From the NCBI GenBank assembly GCA_011390275.1, contig JAABST010000005.1, positions 81,740-145,739 of the forward strand: 64,000 nucleotides of DNA. The letters run 5' to 3'. The position numbers were made by a program, and so were the translations under genes. Of this stretch, positions 46,977 to 56,041 are shown one piece after another (the stretch's first letter is position 1; each line of letters starts with the position of its first letter). This stretch comes from Geitlerinema sp. S16 (lineage in GTDB: Bacteria; Cyanobacteriota; Cyanobacteriia; Cyanobacteriales; Geitlerinemataceae). The notes beneath the pieces were generated by a model, which was given only the letters and a program-made list of their open reading frames with translations, did not search any database and was not told the origin of the DNA.

Positions 46977-47702
46977 CTACACCGCCAAAAATTCTTGGAT
47001 AATGCTGTTATTGAGTTCTTGTGTAGAACCCGATGCAACAATGCCGCCCTTTTGCATAGCGTAGTAATAATCCGCTTGACGGACAAAGTGTAAATGCTGC
47101 TCAACCAGTAAGACGGAAATCCCGGTTTTTTCGATGATTCGCCGTACTGCCACCTCAATTTCGAGAATAATGGACGGCTGAATGCCCTCGGTCGGTTCGT
47201 CGAGCAGAAGTAATTGCGGTTTGCCCATCAGCGCCCGCGCGATCGACAGTTGTTGCTGTTGGCCACCCGACAGGTCGCCGCCCATCCGACCGAGCATCGT
47301 TTCGAGTACCGGGAATAGCTCGAAAATTTCCGGCAGGATTTTTTCTTTGCCGGTGCGTCCCGTTGGACGTGCTTCACAGCCCAAAATCAGGTTTTCTTCG
47401 ACGGTTAAACGTGGGATGATGTCGCGTCCCTGGGGAACGTAGCCGATGCCCATCCGCGCCCGTCGATCGGTCGGTGATTTTGTGATTGGTACACCGCCTA
47501 GTTCAATCTCGCCACTTTTGGGTGAGAGTAGACCGACGATCGTTTTTAGCATCGTTGTTTTGCCGACACCGTTGCGCCCAATCAAGCAGATCATCTTGCC
47601 TCGGGGGACGGATAAATCGACGTTGCGGAGGATATGGCTTTGGCCATAGTAGACATTCAGACCGGAGATGCGGAGCATCAGATCGGTGTCAGTGGTGGCC
47701 AT
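46977..47702 (-). CDS. urtE: Urea ABC transporter ATP-binding protein UrtE
   Basis: ATG 47702 (MATTDTDLMLRISGLNVYYG) gives 241 residues, the usual length. The frame stays open to 47780, inside a repeat, and is probably not translated there. Walker A is GRNGVGKTT, the signature is DLSGGQQQQLSIARALM and Walker B is LLLLDEPTEGIQPSI. QGRDIIPRLTVEENL is typical of LivF/UrtE proteins. It is the last gene of urtBCDE and lies 151 bases after urtD, across an 87-bp repeat. Confidence 0.93.
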   Translation of the reverse strand: MATTDTDLMLRISGLNVYYGQSHILRNVDLSVPRGKMICLIGRNGVGKTTMLKTIVGLLSPKSGEIELGGVPITKSPTDRRARMGIGYVPQGRDIIPRLTVEENLILGCEARPTGRTGKEKILPEIFELFPVLETMLGRMGGDLSGGQQQQLSIARALMGKPQLLLLDEPTEGIQPSIILEIEVAVRRIIEKTGISVLLVEQHLHFVRQADYYYAMQKGGIVASGSTQELNNSIIQEFLAV

Positions 47703-47767
47703 TGGGGTGGTGGTTGGGGTGGTGGTCACGATCGCTGATTGGATTAAGGATTGGATAAACGAAAGAA

Positions 47768-47854
47768 GTAGGGTGGGCATCGCCCACCATCACGGATACC
47801 TATTCGCTGGCATGGGTGTGGTGAGCAATGCCCACCCTACGGAACTACGGAACT
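47768..47854. repeat. 87-bp palindromic repeat, family C copy 2
   Basis: It begins GTAGGGTGGGCATCGCCCA and ends TGCCCACCCTAC plus GGAACTACGGAACT. It matches the copy at 35967-36053 in length and at about 80% of positions. Its right end abuts the urtD stop codon, so the urtD-urtE intercistronic mRNA carries this hairpin. Confidence 0.82.
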
Positions 47855-48612
47855 TACGCCGCTTCATCCTCATCATCACTGTGTCCCAAATACACCTCAA
47901 TCACACGCGGATCGCTTTGCACCGAGTCCATATCGCCTTCGCATAACACGGTTCCCTGGTGTAGCACCGTGACCTGACGTGCGATCTCGCGAACAAACTC
48001 CATGTCGTGTTCGATGACAATAATCGAATGACTTTGCGCCAGCGAGTTCAGTAGCTCTGCCGTTTGAAAGGTCTCTTCGTCGGTCAGTCCAGCCACGGGT
48101 TCATCGACGAGCAGCAGATCGGGCGATTGGGCGACGAGCATCCCGATTTCGAGCCACTGTTTTTCGCCGTGGGAGAGTAACCCGGCGGCAATGTCGGCTT
48201 TAGCGACGAGGCCGATCGTTTCGAGCAATCCGGCGATCGTCCGGCGTTCACCGCTGGACTGTTTACGAAACAGGGAGCCGATGACGTTTTTGGTGCGATT
48301 GCACGATAGCTCTAGATTTTCTCGCGGCGTCAGGTTGAGGTAGACGCGCGGCGTTTGAAATTTGCGACCGACGCCAAACCGGGCGATCGCGTGTTCGGAC
48401 ATTTTCGCCAGGTTTCGCCCTTTAAAGGTCACCGTACCTTCGGTGGGCTGCACCTTGCCGGTGATGATATCCAAAAACGTGGTTTTACCTGCACCATTAG
48501 GACCGATGATGGTGCGCAACTCTCCAGCTTCCATGCTGAAGTTGAGATTATTCAGGGCTTTAAAACCGTCGAAGCTAACGGTTAAATTTTCGATTTCGAG
48601 AATTTTACTCAT
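47854..48612 (-). CDS. urtD: Urea ABC transporter ATP-binding protein UrtD
   Basis: This is a 252-residue cytoplasmic ATPase. Walker A is GPNGAGKTTF, the signature is LLSHGEKQWLEIGMLV, typical of LivG/UrtD, and Walker B is LLLVDEPVAGLTDEE. FGVGRKFQTPRVYLNLTPRENLEL also fits UrtD. The C-terminus is acidic (HSDDEDEAA). urtC lies upstream across a 268-base gap that holds a 171-bp foldback element. Confidence 0.95.
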   Translation of the reverse strand: MSKILEIENLTVSFDGFKALNNLNFSMEAGELRTIIGPNGAGKTTFLDIITGKVQPTEGTVTFKGRNLAKMSEHAIARFGVGRKFQTPRVYLNLTPRENLELSCNRTKNVIGSLFRKQSSGERRTIAGLLETIGLVAKADIAAGLLSHGEKQWLEIGMLVAQSPDLLLVDEPVAGLTDEETFQTAELLNSLAQSHSIIVIEHDMEFVREIARQVTVLHQGTVLCEGDMDSVQSDPRVIEVYLGHSDDEDEAA

Positions 48613-48677
48613 GGCACGGTTCTAACAGGACAGAAAAATGACTCGGAAATACCATCAAACTCAAGCGATCGGCCTTC

Positions 48678-48848
48678 GGTAGGGTGTGTTGCAGTCACGA
48701 TCCATGATGTTCAGCGCGATCAATTGAAGATAGGCCGTAACGCACCGCAGCCATTGGAGATGGATGCCTGGGAGATCGCTGGTGCGTTGTGGCGAGGAAC
48801 ATGGATCGACTTATGGGTTCAGTGTTTGATGCCACAACACACCCTACC
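48678..48848. repeat. 171-bp foldback element inside the urt operon (family D)
   Basis: The ends GGTAGGGTGTGTTG and CAACACACCCTACC are a perfect 14-bp inverted repeat, and a second, inner pair (GTAACGCACC near 48738; GGTGCGTTGT near 48781) is nearly symmetrical. No ORF. It lies between urtC and urtD and is transcribed with them if the operon is continuous. Confidence 0.8.
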
Positions 48849-48880
48849 AAAATCCATTTTTGTGGATGACTCAATTAGCC

Positions 48881-50107
48881 TTACGATTTCTCATCCGATT
48901 CAAACTGCTGACGCTCGTATTCCACCTCGGGATTGGCCAGACTCGGAAATGGAACCATCGGTGTTAAACCGAGACGATTTTGAAGGAACGGCCACAACTT
49001 ATCGCGGATCAAGCCCATAATTCCGTCCGGTAATGCCGTCACCACAATCAGAAACAGCGCCCCCTGGAAAAAGAGCCAGACTGCCGGAAATTCTTCGCTT
49101 AAAAATGTCCGCGCGTACGACACAATCAGCGTGCCAATAATCGCACCCACCAGCGTCGCCCGACCACCGACCGCGACCCAGATCACCATCTCGATCGAGG
49201 TCGAAACCTCCATCGCACTCGGCGTGATAATCCCCGATTGCGCCGTATAGAGCGCCCCAGAAACCCCAGCCAACGCACCCGAAATCGCAAACACCAGCAC
49301 CTTAAAGCCCGTCGGGTCATAACCCGAAAATCGCACCCGGCTTTCATCGTCCCGGATCGCAATTAGCAAGCGCCCAAACCGCCCCGATGTCAGCCAGCGA
49401 CAGAGCAAGTAACCCAAAATCAGCAGCAGCACCGAGACGCGGAAAAAGGCAAGCTGCGCTTCCGGTGAACTCATCAGTACGCCGAACATCGTTTCGGTGT
49501 CGGTTTTAAGGCCGTTTGTGCCGTTAATTAGCTTTTGCTGACCGTTGAAGAAGTTAAAGAAAACGATGAGCGCGGCCTGGGTGAGAATCGAAAAGTAAAC
49601 GCCGCGAATCCGGTTGCGGAAAATCAGGTAGCCGAGGAGTCCGGCGATGATGGCCGGGATGGTGAAAATCGCGATCGCCGTAAACGGAAACGAAACGAAC
49701 GGTTTCCAAAAAATCGGTAAATCCGAGACGCCGTAGAGCATGAAAAACTCCGGCATCTGACCCTCGGGTAATTGCAAATTGGTATGCATCGCCAGAGCGT
49801 AACCGCCCAGGGCAAAAAACAGGCCATGCCCCAAACTCAGCATTCCCGTGTAGCCCCAGATCAAGTCGATGCCGAGGGCGGCGATCGTCAGCGAGAGAAA
49901 ACGCCCGAGCAGCTTCAGCCGGAAATCCGACAGCATGAGCGGGAGCGCGAACATCACGAACAACGCGATCGCGACAATGGCGATCGCCTCGATCGTTTTC
50001 CGGTTCGTCCAAAAATTTCGATTCAGCCGCGAAGTAGCAGTCATAGCGTCAGGTGCGTGGTGTCGTCGTGCGGAGTTTGATGGAGATTCTCGTAGCGCAG
50101 GTGTCAC
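48881..50107 (-). CDS. urtC: Urea ABC transporter permease UrtC
   Basis: This 408-residue inner-membrane permease has about nine hydrophobic segments (LSLTIAALGIDLIWGYTGML, SLGHGLFFALGGYALAMHTN). FSGYDPTGFKVLVFAISGAL and WVAVGGRATLVGAIIGTLIV match the LivM/UrtC family. The N-terminal 21 residues are basic and Arg/Ser-rich; ATG 50044 (MTATSRLNRNFWTNRK) would be a shorter start. It follows urtB by 59 bases. Confidence 0.93.
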   Translation of the reverse strand: MTPALRESPSNSARRHHAPDAMTATSRLNRNFWTNRKTIEAIAIVAIALFVMFALPLMLSDFRLKLLGRFLSLTIAALGIDLIWGYTGMLSLGHGLFFALGGYALAMHTNLQLPEGQMPEFFMLYGVSDLPIFWKPFVSFPFTAIAIFTIPAIIAGLLGYLIFRNRIRGVYFSILTQAALIVFFNFFNGQQKLINGTNGLKTDTETMFGVLMSSPEAQLAFFRVSVLLLILGYLLCRWLTSGRFGRLLIAIRDDESRVRFSGYDPTGFKVLVFAISGALAGVSGALYTAQSGIITPSAMEVSTSIEMVIWVAVGGRATLVGAIIGTLIVSYARTFLSEEFPAVWLFFQGALFLIVVTALPDGIMGLIRDKLWPFLQNRLGLTPMVPFPSLANPEVEYERQQFESDEKS

Positions 50108-50166
50108 GCCTGCTCGGGTTTCAGGAACCGTTGGGATTAACCATTGGGATCAAGCCAATGCGTCCG

Positions 50167-51324
50167 TTAAGCGTCGATCGTGCGGCCTTTCTGGGGGAAC
50201 ATGCCCGCCGGTTTGACCTGTAAAAAGGCCACGATCGCCGCAAAAACCATCACTTTCGCCATACTCGTCGTTGCGAAAAACTCAAAGAAGCTCGCCAGTG
50301 CGGGAACATCGCCAAACATCATCAAAAACGTACCGGAGCCAATGAGATAGCTAAAACTACCGATGACCAGCGCCGCGACGATACTGCCCACCAGTTTGCC
50401 GACGCCGCCAACCACGACCACCATGAACGCATCGACGATATAGCTCGATCCCAGGTTTGGCCCCACCGATCCGAGCAGCGTCACCGCACAGCCCGCAATC
50501 CCGGCCAACCCTGACCCCAGCGCAAAGGTCAACGCATCGACCCGCTCTGTTGGGATGCCCAAACAGGCGCTCATCTCACGGTTTTGGGTCACCGAACGAA
50601 TTCGTAAACCCCACAGCGATTTATTCAGGAACCAGTACACCCCGATCGTGCAAATAATCGTCAACGCAATAATGAAGAGACGCGCGTAGGGAAGCTGTAC
50701 TGCACCGATCAAGATGCCACCCCGTAGCCATGCCGGAGCCGTGACATCCACGTTACGGGCGCTGAACCAGGCACGGTTAAGGCCGTCGCTGTCGATTTTA
50801 CTGAGGAGAATGCCCGTTACTGTGGCGATCGCGATCGACAAGGCCAACAGCGTCGCATTTGCCCAGCGAGCAATCCGCTCCCAGTCGGCGAATTTCTGCA
50901 CGATAAATTTGCCGCCAAAATACAGCAAACACATCAGACCCACGGCGATCGTCAGCGTCCAGCTAATGCTGCGTACGGTTTGGATCAGGATTAAACTCAC
51001 GCCCCAGGTTGCAAGCAACGTTTCGAGCGGCCTGCCGTAGAGATGTCGTATCACCCCTTTTTCCAAGATTAAACCCGCGATCGCCGCCACAATAAAGGCT
51101 AACGGCAGGGCAACCAAGATATAGATATCGAACAGCGGTGAACCTAGGGGTTTCATCGCATTTTGTACGAGAAACGTCGTGTACGCGCCGAGCATCATCA
51201 GTTCGCCGTGGGCAAGGTTAATCGCCCCCATCAAACCAAAGACGATCGCAAGGCCCAGCGCGACAATCAGCAAGACTGAGCCGACGCTGAGACCGTTGAA
51301 AAGAGCGTTAAGTATCTGTGACAC
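50167..51324 (-). CDS. urtB: Urea ABC transporter permease UrtB
   Basis: This 385-residue inner-membrane permease has LivH/UrtB features: LFNGLSVGSVLLIVALGLAI, LMGAINLAHGELMMLGAYTT, an insert with YLTRP-like FLNKSLWGLRIRSVTQNREM and FALGSGLAGIAGCAVTLLGS. It opens the urtBCDE set. In cyanobacteria the periplasmic binding protein gene urtA usually lies immediately upstream; here the next gene upstream is the divergent rpsB, so UrtA must be encoded elsewhere. Confidence 0.95.
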   Translation of the reverse strand: MSQILNALFNGLSVGSVLLIVALGLAIVFGLMGAINLAHGELMMLGAYTTFLVQNAMKPLGSPLFDIYILVALPLAFIVAAIAGLILEKGVIRHLYGRPLETLLATWGVSLILIQTVRSISWTLTIAVGLMCLLYFGGKFIVQKFADWERIARWANATLLALSIAIATVTGILLSKIDSDGLNRAWFSARNVDVTAPAWLRGGILIGAVQLPYARLFIIALTIICTIGVYWFLNKSLWGLRIRSVTQNREMSACLGIPTERVDALTFALGSGLAGIAGCAVTLLGSVGPNLGSSYIVDAFMVVVVGGVGKLVGSIVAALVIGSFSYLIGSGTFLMMFGDVPALASFFEFFATTSMAKVMVFAAIVAFLQVKPAGMFPQKGRTIDA

Positions 51325-51681
51325 AGTAAAAGCCAGGAAAGCCAGATTAGGGGCGATAGCTCACAGACCCTACAGCGAACGGGCAAACCAAAAAAGTTCA
51401 TCACAAACAGACAGATTAATTTTGATTTCGATTTGGTTCGGATGCAGATGAGACCCGTTGACAACCCTTCGTGGTAGCCTAGGTAGGCTCAACTAAAACA
51501 TACTTCGCACATCCAGTGTCTCGGGTGTTTTTAGGCCGAAAAATTTTGGTCGATCGACTCGATCGTCATCACCTTTTCGTTGTGTCTGTTTACATGCAGT
51601 TCATCATGAACCCATGAATTTTAAGGCCGCCCTAAAAGCCAACCTGGATGGAGGTTAAACCCGAAAAGGAGAATATCAATT
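51325..51681. promoter_or_regulatory. Divergent urtB/rpsB promoter region
   Basis: This 357-base gap separates urtB (minus) and rpsB (plus). AAAAGGAG lies ahead of the rpsB ATG. I looked for the NtcA consensus GTA-N8-TAC expected for a nitrogen-regulated urt operon and found no exact match. The nearest, GTAGCCTAGGTAGG at 51474, fails at the last triplet. Confidence 0.45.
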
Positions 51682-52530
51682 ATGGCAGTCGTTACCCTGG
51701 CTGAACTGCTCGAATCCGGCGTGCACTTTGGGCACCAAACGCGCCGCTGGAATCCGCGCATGGATCAGTACATCTTTACCGAGCGCAATGGCGTTCACAT
51801 CATCGACCTCGTGCAAACCGCACAGTTGATGCAAGAAGCGTACGACTATGTTCGTACCAACGCTGAAGCGGGTCGTAAATTCCTGTTTGTGGGTACGAAG
51901 CGTCAGGCTGCTGCCATCATTGCTCAGGAAGCAGCACGCTGCGGTGGTTACTACGTCAACCAACGTTGGTTGGGCGGCATGTTGACCAACTGGACGACGA
52001 TTAAAACCCGTGTCGATCGCCTGAAAGAACTCGAAGTGCTTGAGTCTTCGGGCAACCTCGATCTGCGTCCGAAAAAAGAAGGTTCGATGCTACGTCGTGA
52101 ACTCGGCAAGCTGCGTAAATACCTCGGCGGAATCAAAGGAATGCGCAAGATTCCTGATGTGGTGATCATGGTAGACCAACGCCGTGAATACACCGCTGTC
52201 CAAGAGTGCCAAAAACTCGGTATTCCGATCGTCTCGCTGCTGGACACCAACTGTGACCCTGCTGTCGTCGATGTACCTATCCCAGCTAACGATGATGCGA
52301 TTCGCGCCATCAAGCTGCTGATTGGTAAACTCGCCGACGCGATCTATGAAGGTCAGCACGGTAAGCTCGACTCCGTTTCGGGTGATGAGTATGCCGATTA
52401 CAGCGAAGAGAATTTCGAGGATGATGACATTTCGGATGAGGATGTTGTCGAAGGCGTAACGGCGGCAGATGCGGGCGTTGACGTTGAGTCGGAAACCGCT
52501 GAGACGGATGCTGTACCGAGTGAAGCCTAG
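51682..52530 (+). CDS. rpsB: Ribosomal protein uS2
   Basis: This 282-residue small-subunit protein has the typical start [20 protein letters not shown] and the motifs [28 protein letters not shown] and [20 protein letters not shown]. The family core ends near residue 230. A further 50 residues are strongly acidic ([20 protein letters not shown]), an extension seen in various cyanobacteria. A good ribosome-binding site (AAAAGGAGAA) precedes ATG. tsf follows at 219 bases, the usual order. Confidence 0.98.
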   Translation: MAVVTLAELLESGVHFGHQTRRWNPRMDQYIFTERNGVHIIDLVQTAQLMQEAYDYVRTNAEAGRKFLFVGTKRQAAAIIAQEAARCGGYYVNQRWLGGMLTNWTTIKTRVDRLKELEVLESSGNLDLRPKKEGSMLRRELGKLRKYLGGIKGMRKIPDVVIMVDQRREYTAVQECQKLGIPIVSLLDTNCDPAVVDVPIPANDDAIRAIKLLIGKLADAIYEGQHGKLDSVSGDEYADYSEENFEDDDISDEDVVEGVTAADAGVDVESETAETDAVPSEA

Positions 52531-52636
52531 CGCCTTGCTTCAGCGTCTTTAGCGGGTTTTAGACTGAGCGTGATTTTCTAGGGGGTATTGATTCGTGAAT
52601 GCCTGTGAGAATCTTTATCTGCTCGTGGAACTAGGC

Positions 52637-52712
52637 ATCCCACGGTTTTTTTGCTGTGGGATCGCCAATTTGTGAGAACCATTCTGGCGATCGAGGTATT
52701 ATCTCGATCGCC
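52637..52712 (+). promoter_or_regulatory. Two hairpins between rpsB and tsf
   Basis: ATCCCAC pairs with GTGGGAT at 52637-52662, with a T-run in the loop. GGCGATCGAG pairs perfectly with CTCGATCGCC at 52686-52712. The second stem ends 37 bases before the tsf start. They may act as a processing site or attenuator; neither has a downstream U-run of a standard terminator. Confidence 0.55.
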
Positions 52713-52749
52713 GGAGTTAACAGCAATAACGATAGGAACGTAGAGAACG

Positions 52750-53409
52750 ATGGCGGACATTTCAGCCAAGGCCGTAAAAGACCTGCGCACCCAAACCGGT
52801 GCAGGGATGATGGACTGCAAAAAAGCCCTCAAGGAAACTGAGGGCGACATGGAAAAAGCCATTGAATGGCTACGTCAAAAGGGTATTTCGTCAGCGGAGA
52901 AAAAATCCGGTCGGATTGCCGCAGAAGGTCAAGTCGGCCAATATATTCACACGGGCGGTCGTGTGGGTGTGTTGGTTGAGATTAACTGCGAAACCGACTT
53001 TGTTGCCCGTGGCGAAGAGTTCCAAGACCTTGTGCGCAACATTGCGATGCAGATCGCTGCTTGTCCGAATGTGGAATACGTCACGACCGATGAAATTCCG
53101 GCGGATTTTGTTGCGAAAGAAACCGAAATCGAGATGGGTCGTGAAGATCTCGCGAGCAAGCCGGAAAATATCCGTGCCAAAATCGTTGAGGGTCGGATTG
53201 AAAAGCGCCTGAAAGAGCTATCGCTACTCGATCAGCCCTACGTGCGTGACCAAAACATTACGGTCGAAGACTACGTTAAACAAGGCATCGCCAAACTGGG
53301 TGAGAACATTCGTGTTCGCCGGTTTGTTCGTTTTGTCCTCGGTGAAGGTCTTGAGAAAAAACAGGAAGACTTTGCGGCAGAAGTCGCGGCACAAACTGGC
53401 GCGATCTAA
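52750..53409 (+). CDS. tsf: Translation elongation factor Ts
   Basis: This 219-residue protein recycles EF-Tu from the GDP- to the GTP-bound form. The N-terminal UBA-like module ([39 protein letters not shown]) includes the TDF motif region [15 protein letters not shown]. The chain has the short, single-core form typical of cyanobacteria and chloroplasts. It is downstream of rpsB on the same strand; a terminator follows at 53532. Confidence 0.98.
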   Translation: MADISAKAVKDLRTQTGAGMMDCKKALKETEGDMEKAIEWLRQKGISSAEKKSGRIAAEGQVGQYIHTGGRVGVLVEINCETDFVARGEEFQDLVRNIAMQIAACPNVEYVTTDEIPADFVAKETEIEMGREDLASKPENIRAKIVEGRIEKRLKELSLLDQPYVRDQNITVEDYVKQGIAKLGENIRVRRFVRFVLGEGLEKKQEDFAAEVAAQTGAI

Positions 53410-53531
53410 GCGATCGCCTCAGATTTGAAGCGATGTCAGTAATGTGAGTCGGTACGTCGATGCGTTTGGTGAATCGGTTGCCGTTTCATTCTGATATGAG
53501 ACGAGATGAGACCGATTCACGGGCCGTAAAC

Positions 53532-53567
53532 ATCTGGGGGTAGTTATCCTGCCGCCAGATTTTTTTT
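53532..53567 (+). terminator. Rho-independent terminator after tsf
   Basis: ATCTGG pairs with CCAGAT, extended by inner G-C pairs, and is followed by eight T. The T-run ends three bases before an ATG at 53571. It closes the rpsB-tsf unit and makes that ATG an unlikely start in tsf read-through mRNA. Confidence 0.75.
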
Positions 53568-53570
53568 AAT

Positions 53571-54914
53571 ATGTACGGGTGGATCGATCGCGATCCAACA
53601 TTTGATCGAGAAACGAACGTGGCTGGCAATTTAAAACGCATCGAACAAACTGCGAAAGCGCAACTCGAAGAATTGGTCGATCTGGGCGATCGATTTAATG
53701 ATGCTTACGATCGCTACCTGCAAGCGCTCGCACCTGCCGTCCAAAAGCAGCTTATTCTGGCGACGTATCAGCTTTGTACGCGGGGCTATCCCGAACATTT
53801 TCTGGCGTTATCCGTGGAGAAGCGTGCGTCGGCTCAGTCTCAGTTACAGCGGCTTGCAAAGCAGATTCGACAGGGGTTTGAAGAGTATTTTGAGTCGGAC
53901 GAACCCGAGTTTGAGCCGTCGGAGTCTGGTGAATTTGAGCTGGAGAAGTCCGAACGGAATGAAGATGTCAGTCTCGCAGCGGAGCGGCAAGCGCTAGATG
54001 CAGATATCAAGGAGGTGGAGAATTCGGACGATCGCGATCTGATCGCTCCTCTGGATCAGAATCAGGAAGAAGATAGGAGCGACCCGGCGCAAGATCGCGA
54101 AAATTCATCTGGAGAACCGTCGCGATCGTCTTCCTCACCCTCAGAGGAGGGGGAGCGCAATACCAGTTACCTCAATCCTTCCACTTTGGGAAACATCAGC
54201 ACGTGGCGCATTGAAGATCTGACATCTGCCAAGCTGAAACAATTTATTCGCGATCAGCGCAGTAGCGAGGATGGTGATATCGCGGCTTCGAGACCATCCC
54301 AAGACTCAGAGACAGACTCCGCCGCCGATAATTCCGAGGCAACATCCCAATCCCAACCTCGACCAACCCTCACCGAACGCGAAGCCAAACTGATCGCCCT
54401 CGCCTTGGAGGCCAGGCTGCGAGCTGAGGCGGACGATGAGGGGGACGACGATGATGACGATATTACAACGCCGAATAATCTCCGGGCGTGGCAGCGATCG
54501 GTTGAAAGCGACATCGTCAGGATGCTCCATCAGGCTTCCGTGCAGGTCAATCAACTGTTACACCAGTGCGGTATCCTACCCCAGGAATTTCCCCTTGGCT
54601 TGCTAGAAGCATTTGGCCAGGGAGAAGCGATGGCGGAGATGCCGACCGGAACGCCGAACCTGCTCAAGTTGACGATTAAAAGTGGAGGTCGTAGTTCCGA
54701 GGAATCCGCCAGCAACACCCTACAGCTCGTGGCCATCCGTCTGCATCTCGCCGAGATTGAATTTGCGGAAACGGCTGTTAGTCAGGCGCGTCACACGATT
54801 CGTCAACTTCTCGCGGAACTTTCGGGACTCCGCAAGCGCTATGTCGCCAATCAAAAGGAGTACACGATCGCGAAGGCCGAAGCGGCATGGCGATCGACCT
54901 GGTCAAGGGAATGA
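53571..54914 (+). CDS. Conserved cyanobacterial hypothetical protein, acidic linker
   Basis: The frame gives 447 residues from ATG 53571, but this ATG abuts the tsf terminator T-run; GTG 53619 (VAGNLKRIEQTAKAQL), preceded by GAGAAA, is the better start. Residues about 17-115 are a helical domain (LALSVEKRASAQSQLQRLAKQ). About 115-290 are Glu/Ser/Asp-rich and disordered. About 300-445 are a second helical domain (LRAWQRSVESDIVRMLHQ, TLQLVAIRLHLAEIEF). No enzyme motif is visible and I cannot name a function. It stands alone between the tsf and mtnP genes. Confidence 0.75.
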   Translation: MYGWIDRDPTFDRETNVAGNLKRIEQTAKAQLEELVDLGDRFNDAYDRYLQALAPAVQKQLILATYQLCTRGYPEHFLALSVEKRASAQSQLQRLAKQIRQGFEEYFESDEPEFEPSESGEFELEKSERNEDVSLAAERQALDADIKEVENSDDRDLIAPLDQNQEEDRSDPAQDRENSSGEPSRSSSSPSEEGERNTSYLNPSTLGNISTWRIEDLTSAKLKQFIRDQRSSEDGDIAASRPSQDSETDSAADNSEATSQSQPRPTLTEREAKLIALALEARLRAEADDEGDDDDDDITTPNNLRAWQRSVESDIVRMLHQASVQVNQLLHQCGILPQEFPLGLLEAFGQGEAMAEMPTGTPNLLKLTIKSGGRSSEESASNTLQLVAIRLHLAEIEFAETAVSQARHTIRQLLAELSGLRKRYVANQKEYTIAKAEAAWRSTWSRE

Positions 54915-55121
54915 TCGATCTCTTTTCGTTCTCGCTCTCATTGAGAACATGGCTGAAACAAGGCAAATTCGCTGCCAAATCAGGCCGTGACCCCAGTAAA
55001 GATCAGTAAGCCAAGGTACATATTGACGGGTATGTTACAACACAAAGATTCTCTGAATGCCTTGTCATTCGAGAGTCTTGACAAAATCAAAACCAGTACG
55101 TTTTAGTCTCTTAAGCGACCT

Positions 55122-56000
55122 ATGACTCAAGCTCAAGCCACGATCGGAATTCTCGGCGGCAGTGGTCTGTATCACATGGAGGCCCTTGAAGATATTGAAG
55201 AGCTGCACCTGACGACGCCCTTCGGTGATCCGTCCGATGCGATTATCCTGGGGACGATCGACGGGGCGCGGGTGGCTTTTTTGGCGCGACACGGTCGCGG
55301 CCACCATATGCTGCCGTCTGAACTGCCCTATCGCGCCAATATCTACGCGATGAAGCTGTTGGGTGTGAAGTATCTGATCTCTGCTTCGGCGGTGGGTTCA
55401 CTAAAAGCAGAGGTCAAGCCGCTCGATATCGTTGTGCCGGATCAGTTTATCGATCGCACCAAAAACCGCCCCTCAACGTTTTTCGGCAAAGGCGTGGTCG
55501 CGCACATCACCTTTGGCGATCCGGTCTGTCCACAGCTTGCCAGTGTCGTGAGCGACGCGGCGAAATCCCTAGAGTTGCCGGACATCACGATTCACGATCG
55601 CGGGACGTACGTTTGTATGGAAGGCCCCGCATTTTCCACCCGAGCCGAGTCTAATCTGTATCGCAGTTGGGGCGCATCAACGATCGGGATGACGAATCTA
55701 ACCGAGGCGAAACTCGCCCGCGAAGCCGAGATCGCCTATGCGACGATGGCGCTGGTGACGGATTACGATTGTTGGCACGACGAGGTCGAGGCGGTCAGTG
55801 TCGAGATGGTGATCGAGAATCTGAACCACAACGCGGAGAATGCGCAAAAGGTTATTCGTGAAATTGTGCAGCGACTCCAGGCGAATCCGTTCGAGTCGAT
55901 CGCGCATACCGCACTCAAAACCGCACTCTTTACCCGCCTAGAAACCGTTGATCCCAAAACCCTCGATTCGCTCCAGGCTATTCTCCAACCGTATTTGTAA
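55122..56000 (+). CDS. mtnP: S-methyl-5'-thioadenosine phosphorylase
   Basis: This 292-residue enzyme cleaves methylthioadenosine to adenine and methylthioribose-1-phosphate in methionine salvage. Family motifs include [32 protein letters not shown] (phosphate and sugar site), [11 protein letters not shown] and [20 protein letters not shown]. The Asp in TDYDCWHD near residue 220 fits the adenine-specific group rather than inosine-specific PNP. Length is normal. No other salvage gene is adjacent. Confidence 0.96.
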   Translation: MTQAQATIGILGGSGLYHMEALEDIEELHLTTPFGDPSDAIILGTIDGARVAFLARHGRGHHMLPSELPYRANIYAMKLLGVKYLISASAVGSLKAEVKPLDIVVPDQFIDRTKNRPSTFFGKGVVAHITFGDPVCPQLASVVSDAAKSLELPDITIHDRGTYVCMEGPAFSTRAESNLYRSWGASTIGMTNLTEAKLAREAEIAYATMALVTDYDCWHDEVEAVSVEMVIENLNHNAENAQKVIREIVQRLQANPFESIAHTALKTALFTRLETVDPKTLDSLQAILQPYL

Positions 56001-56041
56001 GCCTTGATCAGCCTTTGCAAACTCGAAGGAGTTCGGGTTGA

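Noticed and set aside
51325..51681. NtcA binding site ahead of urtB
   Set aside because: No GTA-N8-TAC match; the nearest sequence fails in the conserved triplet.
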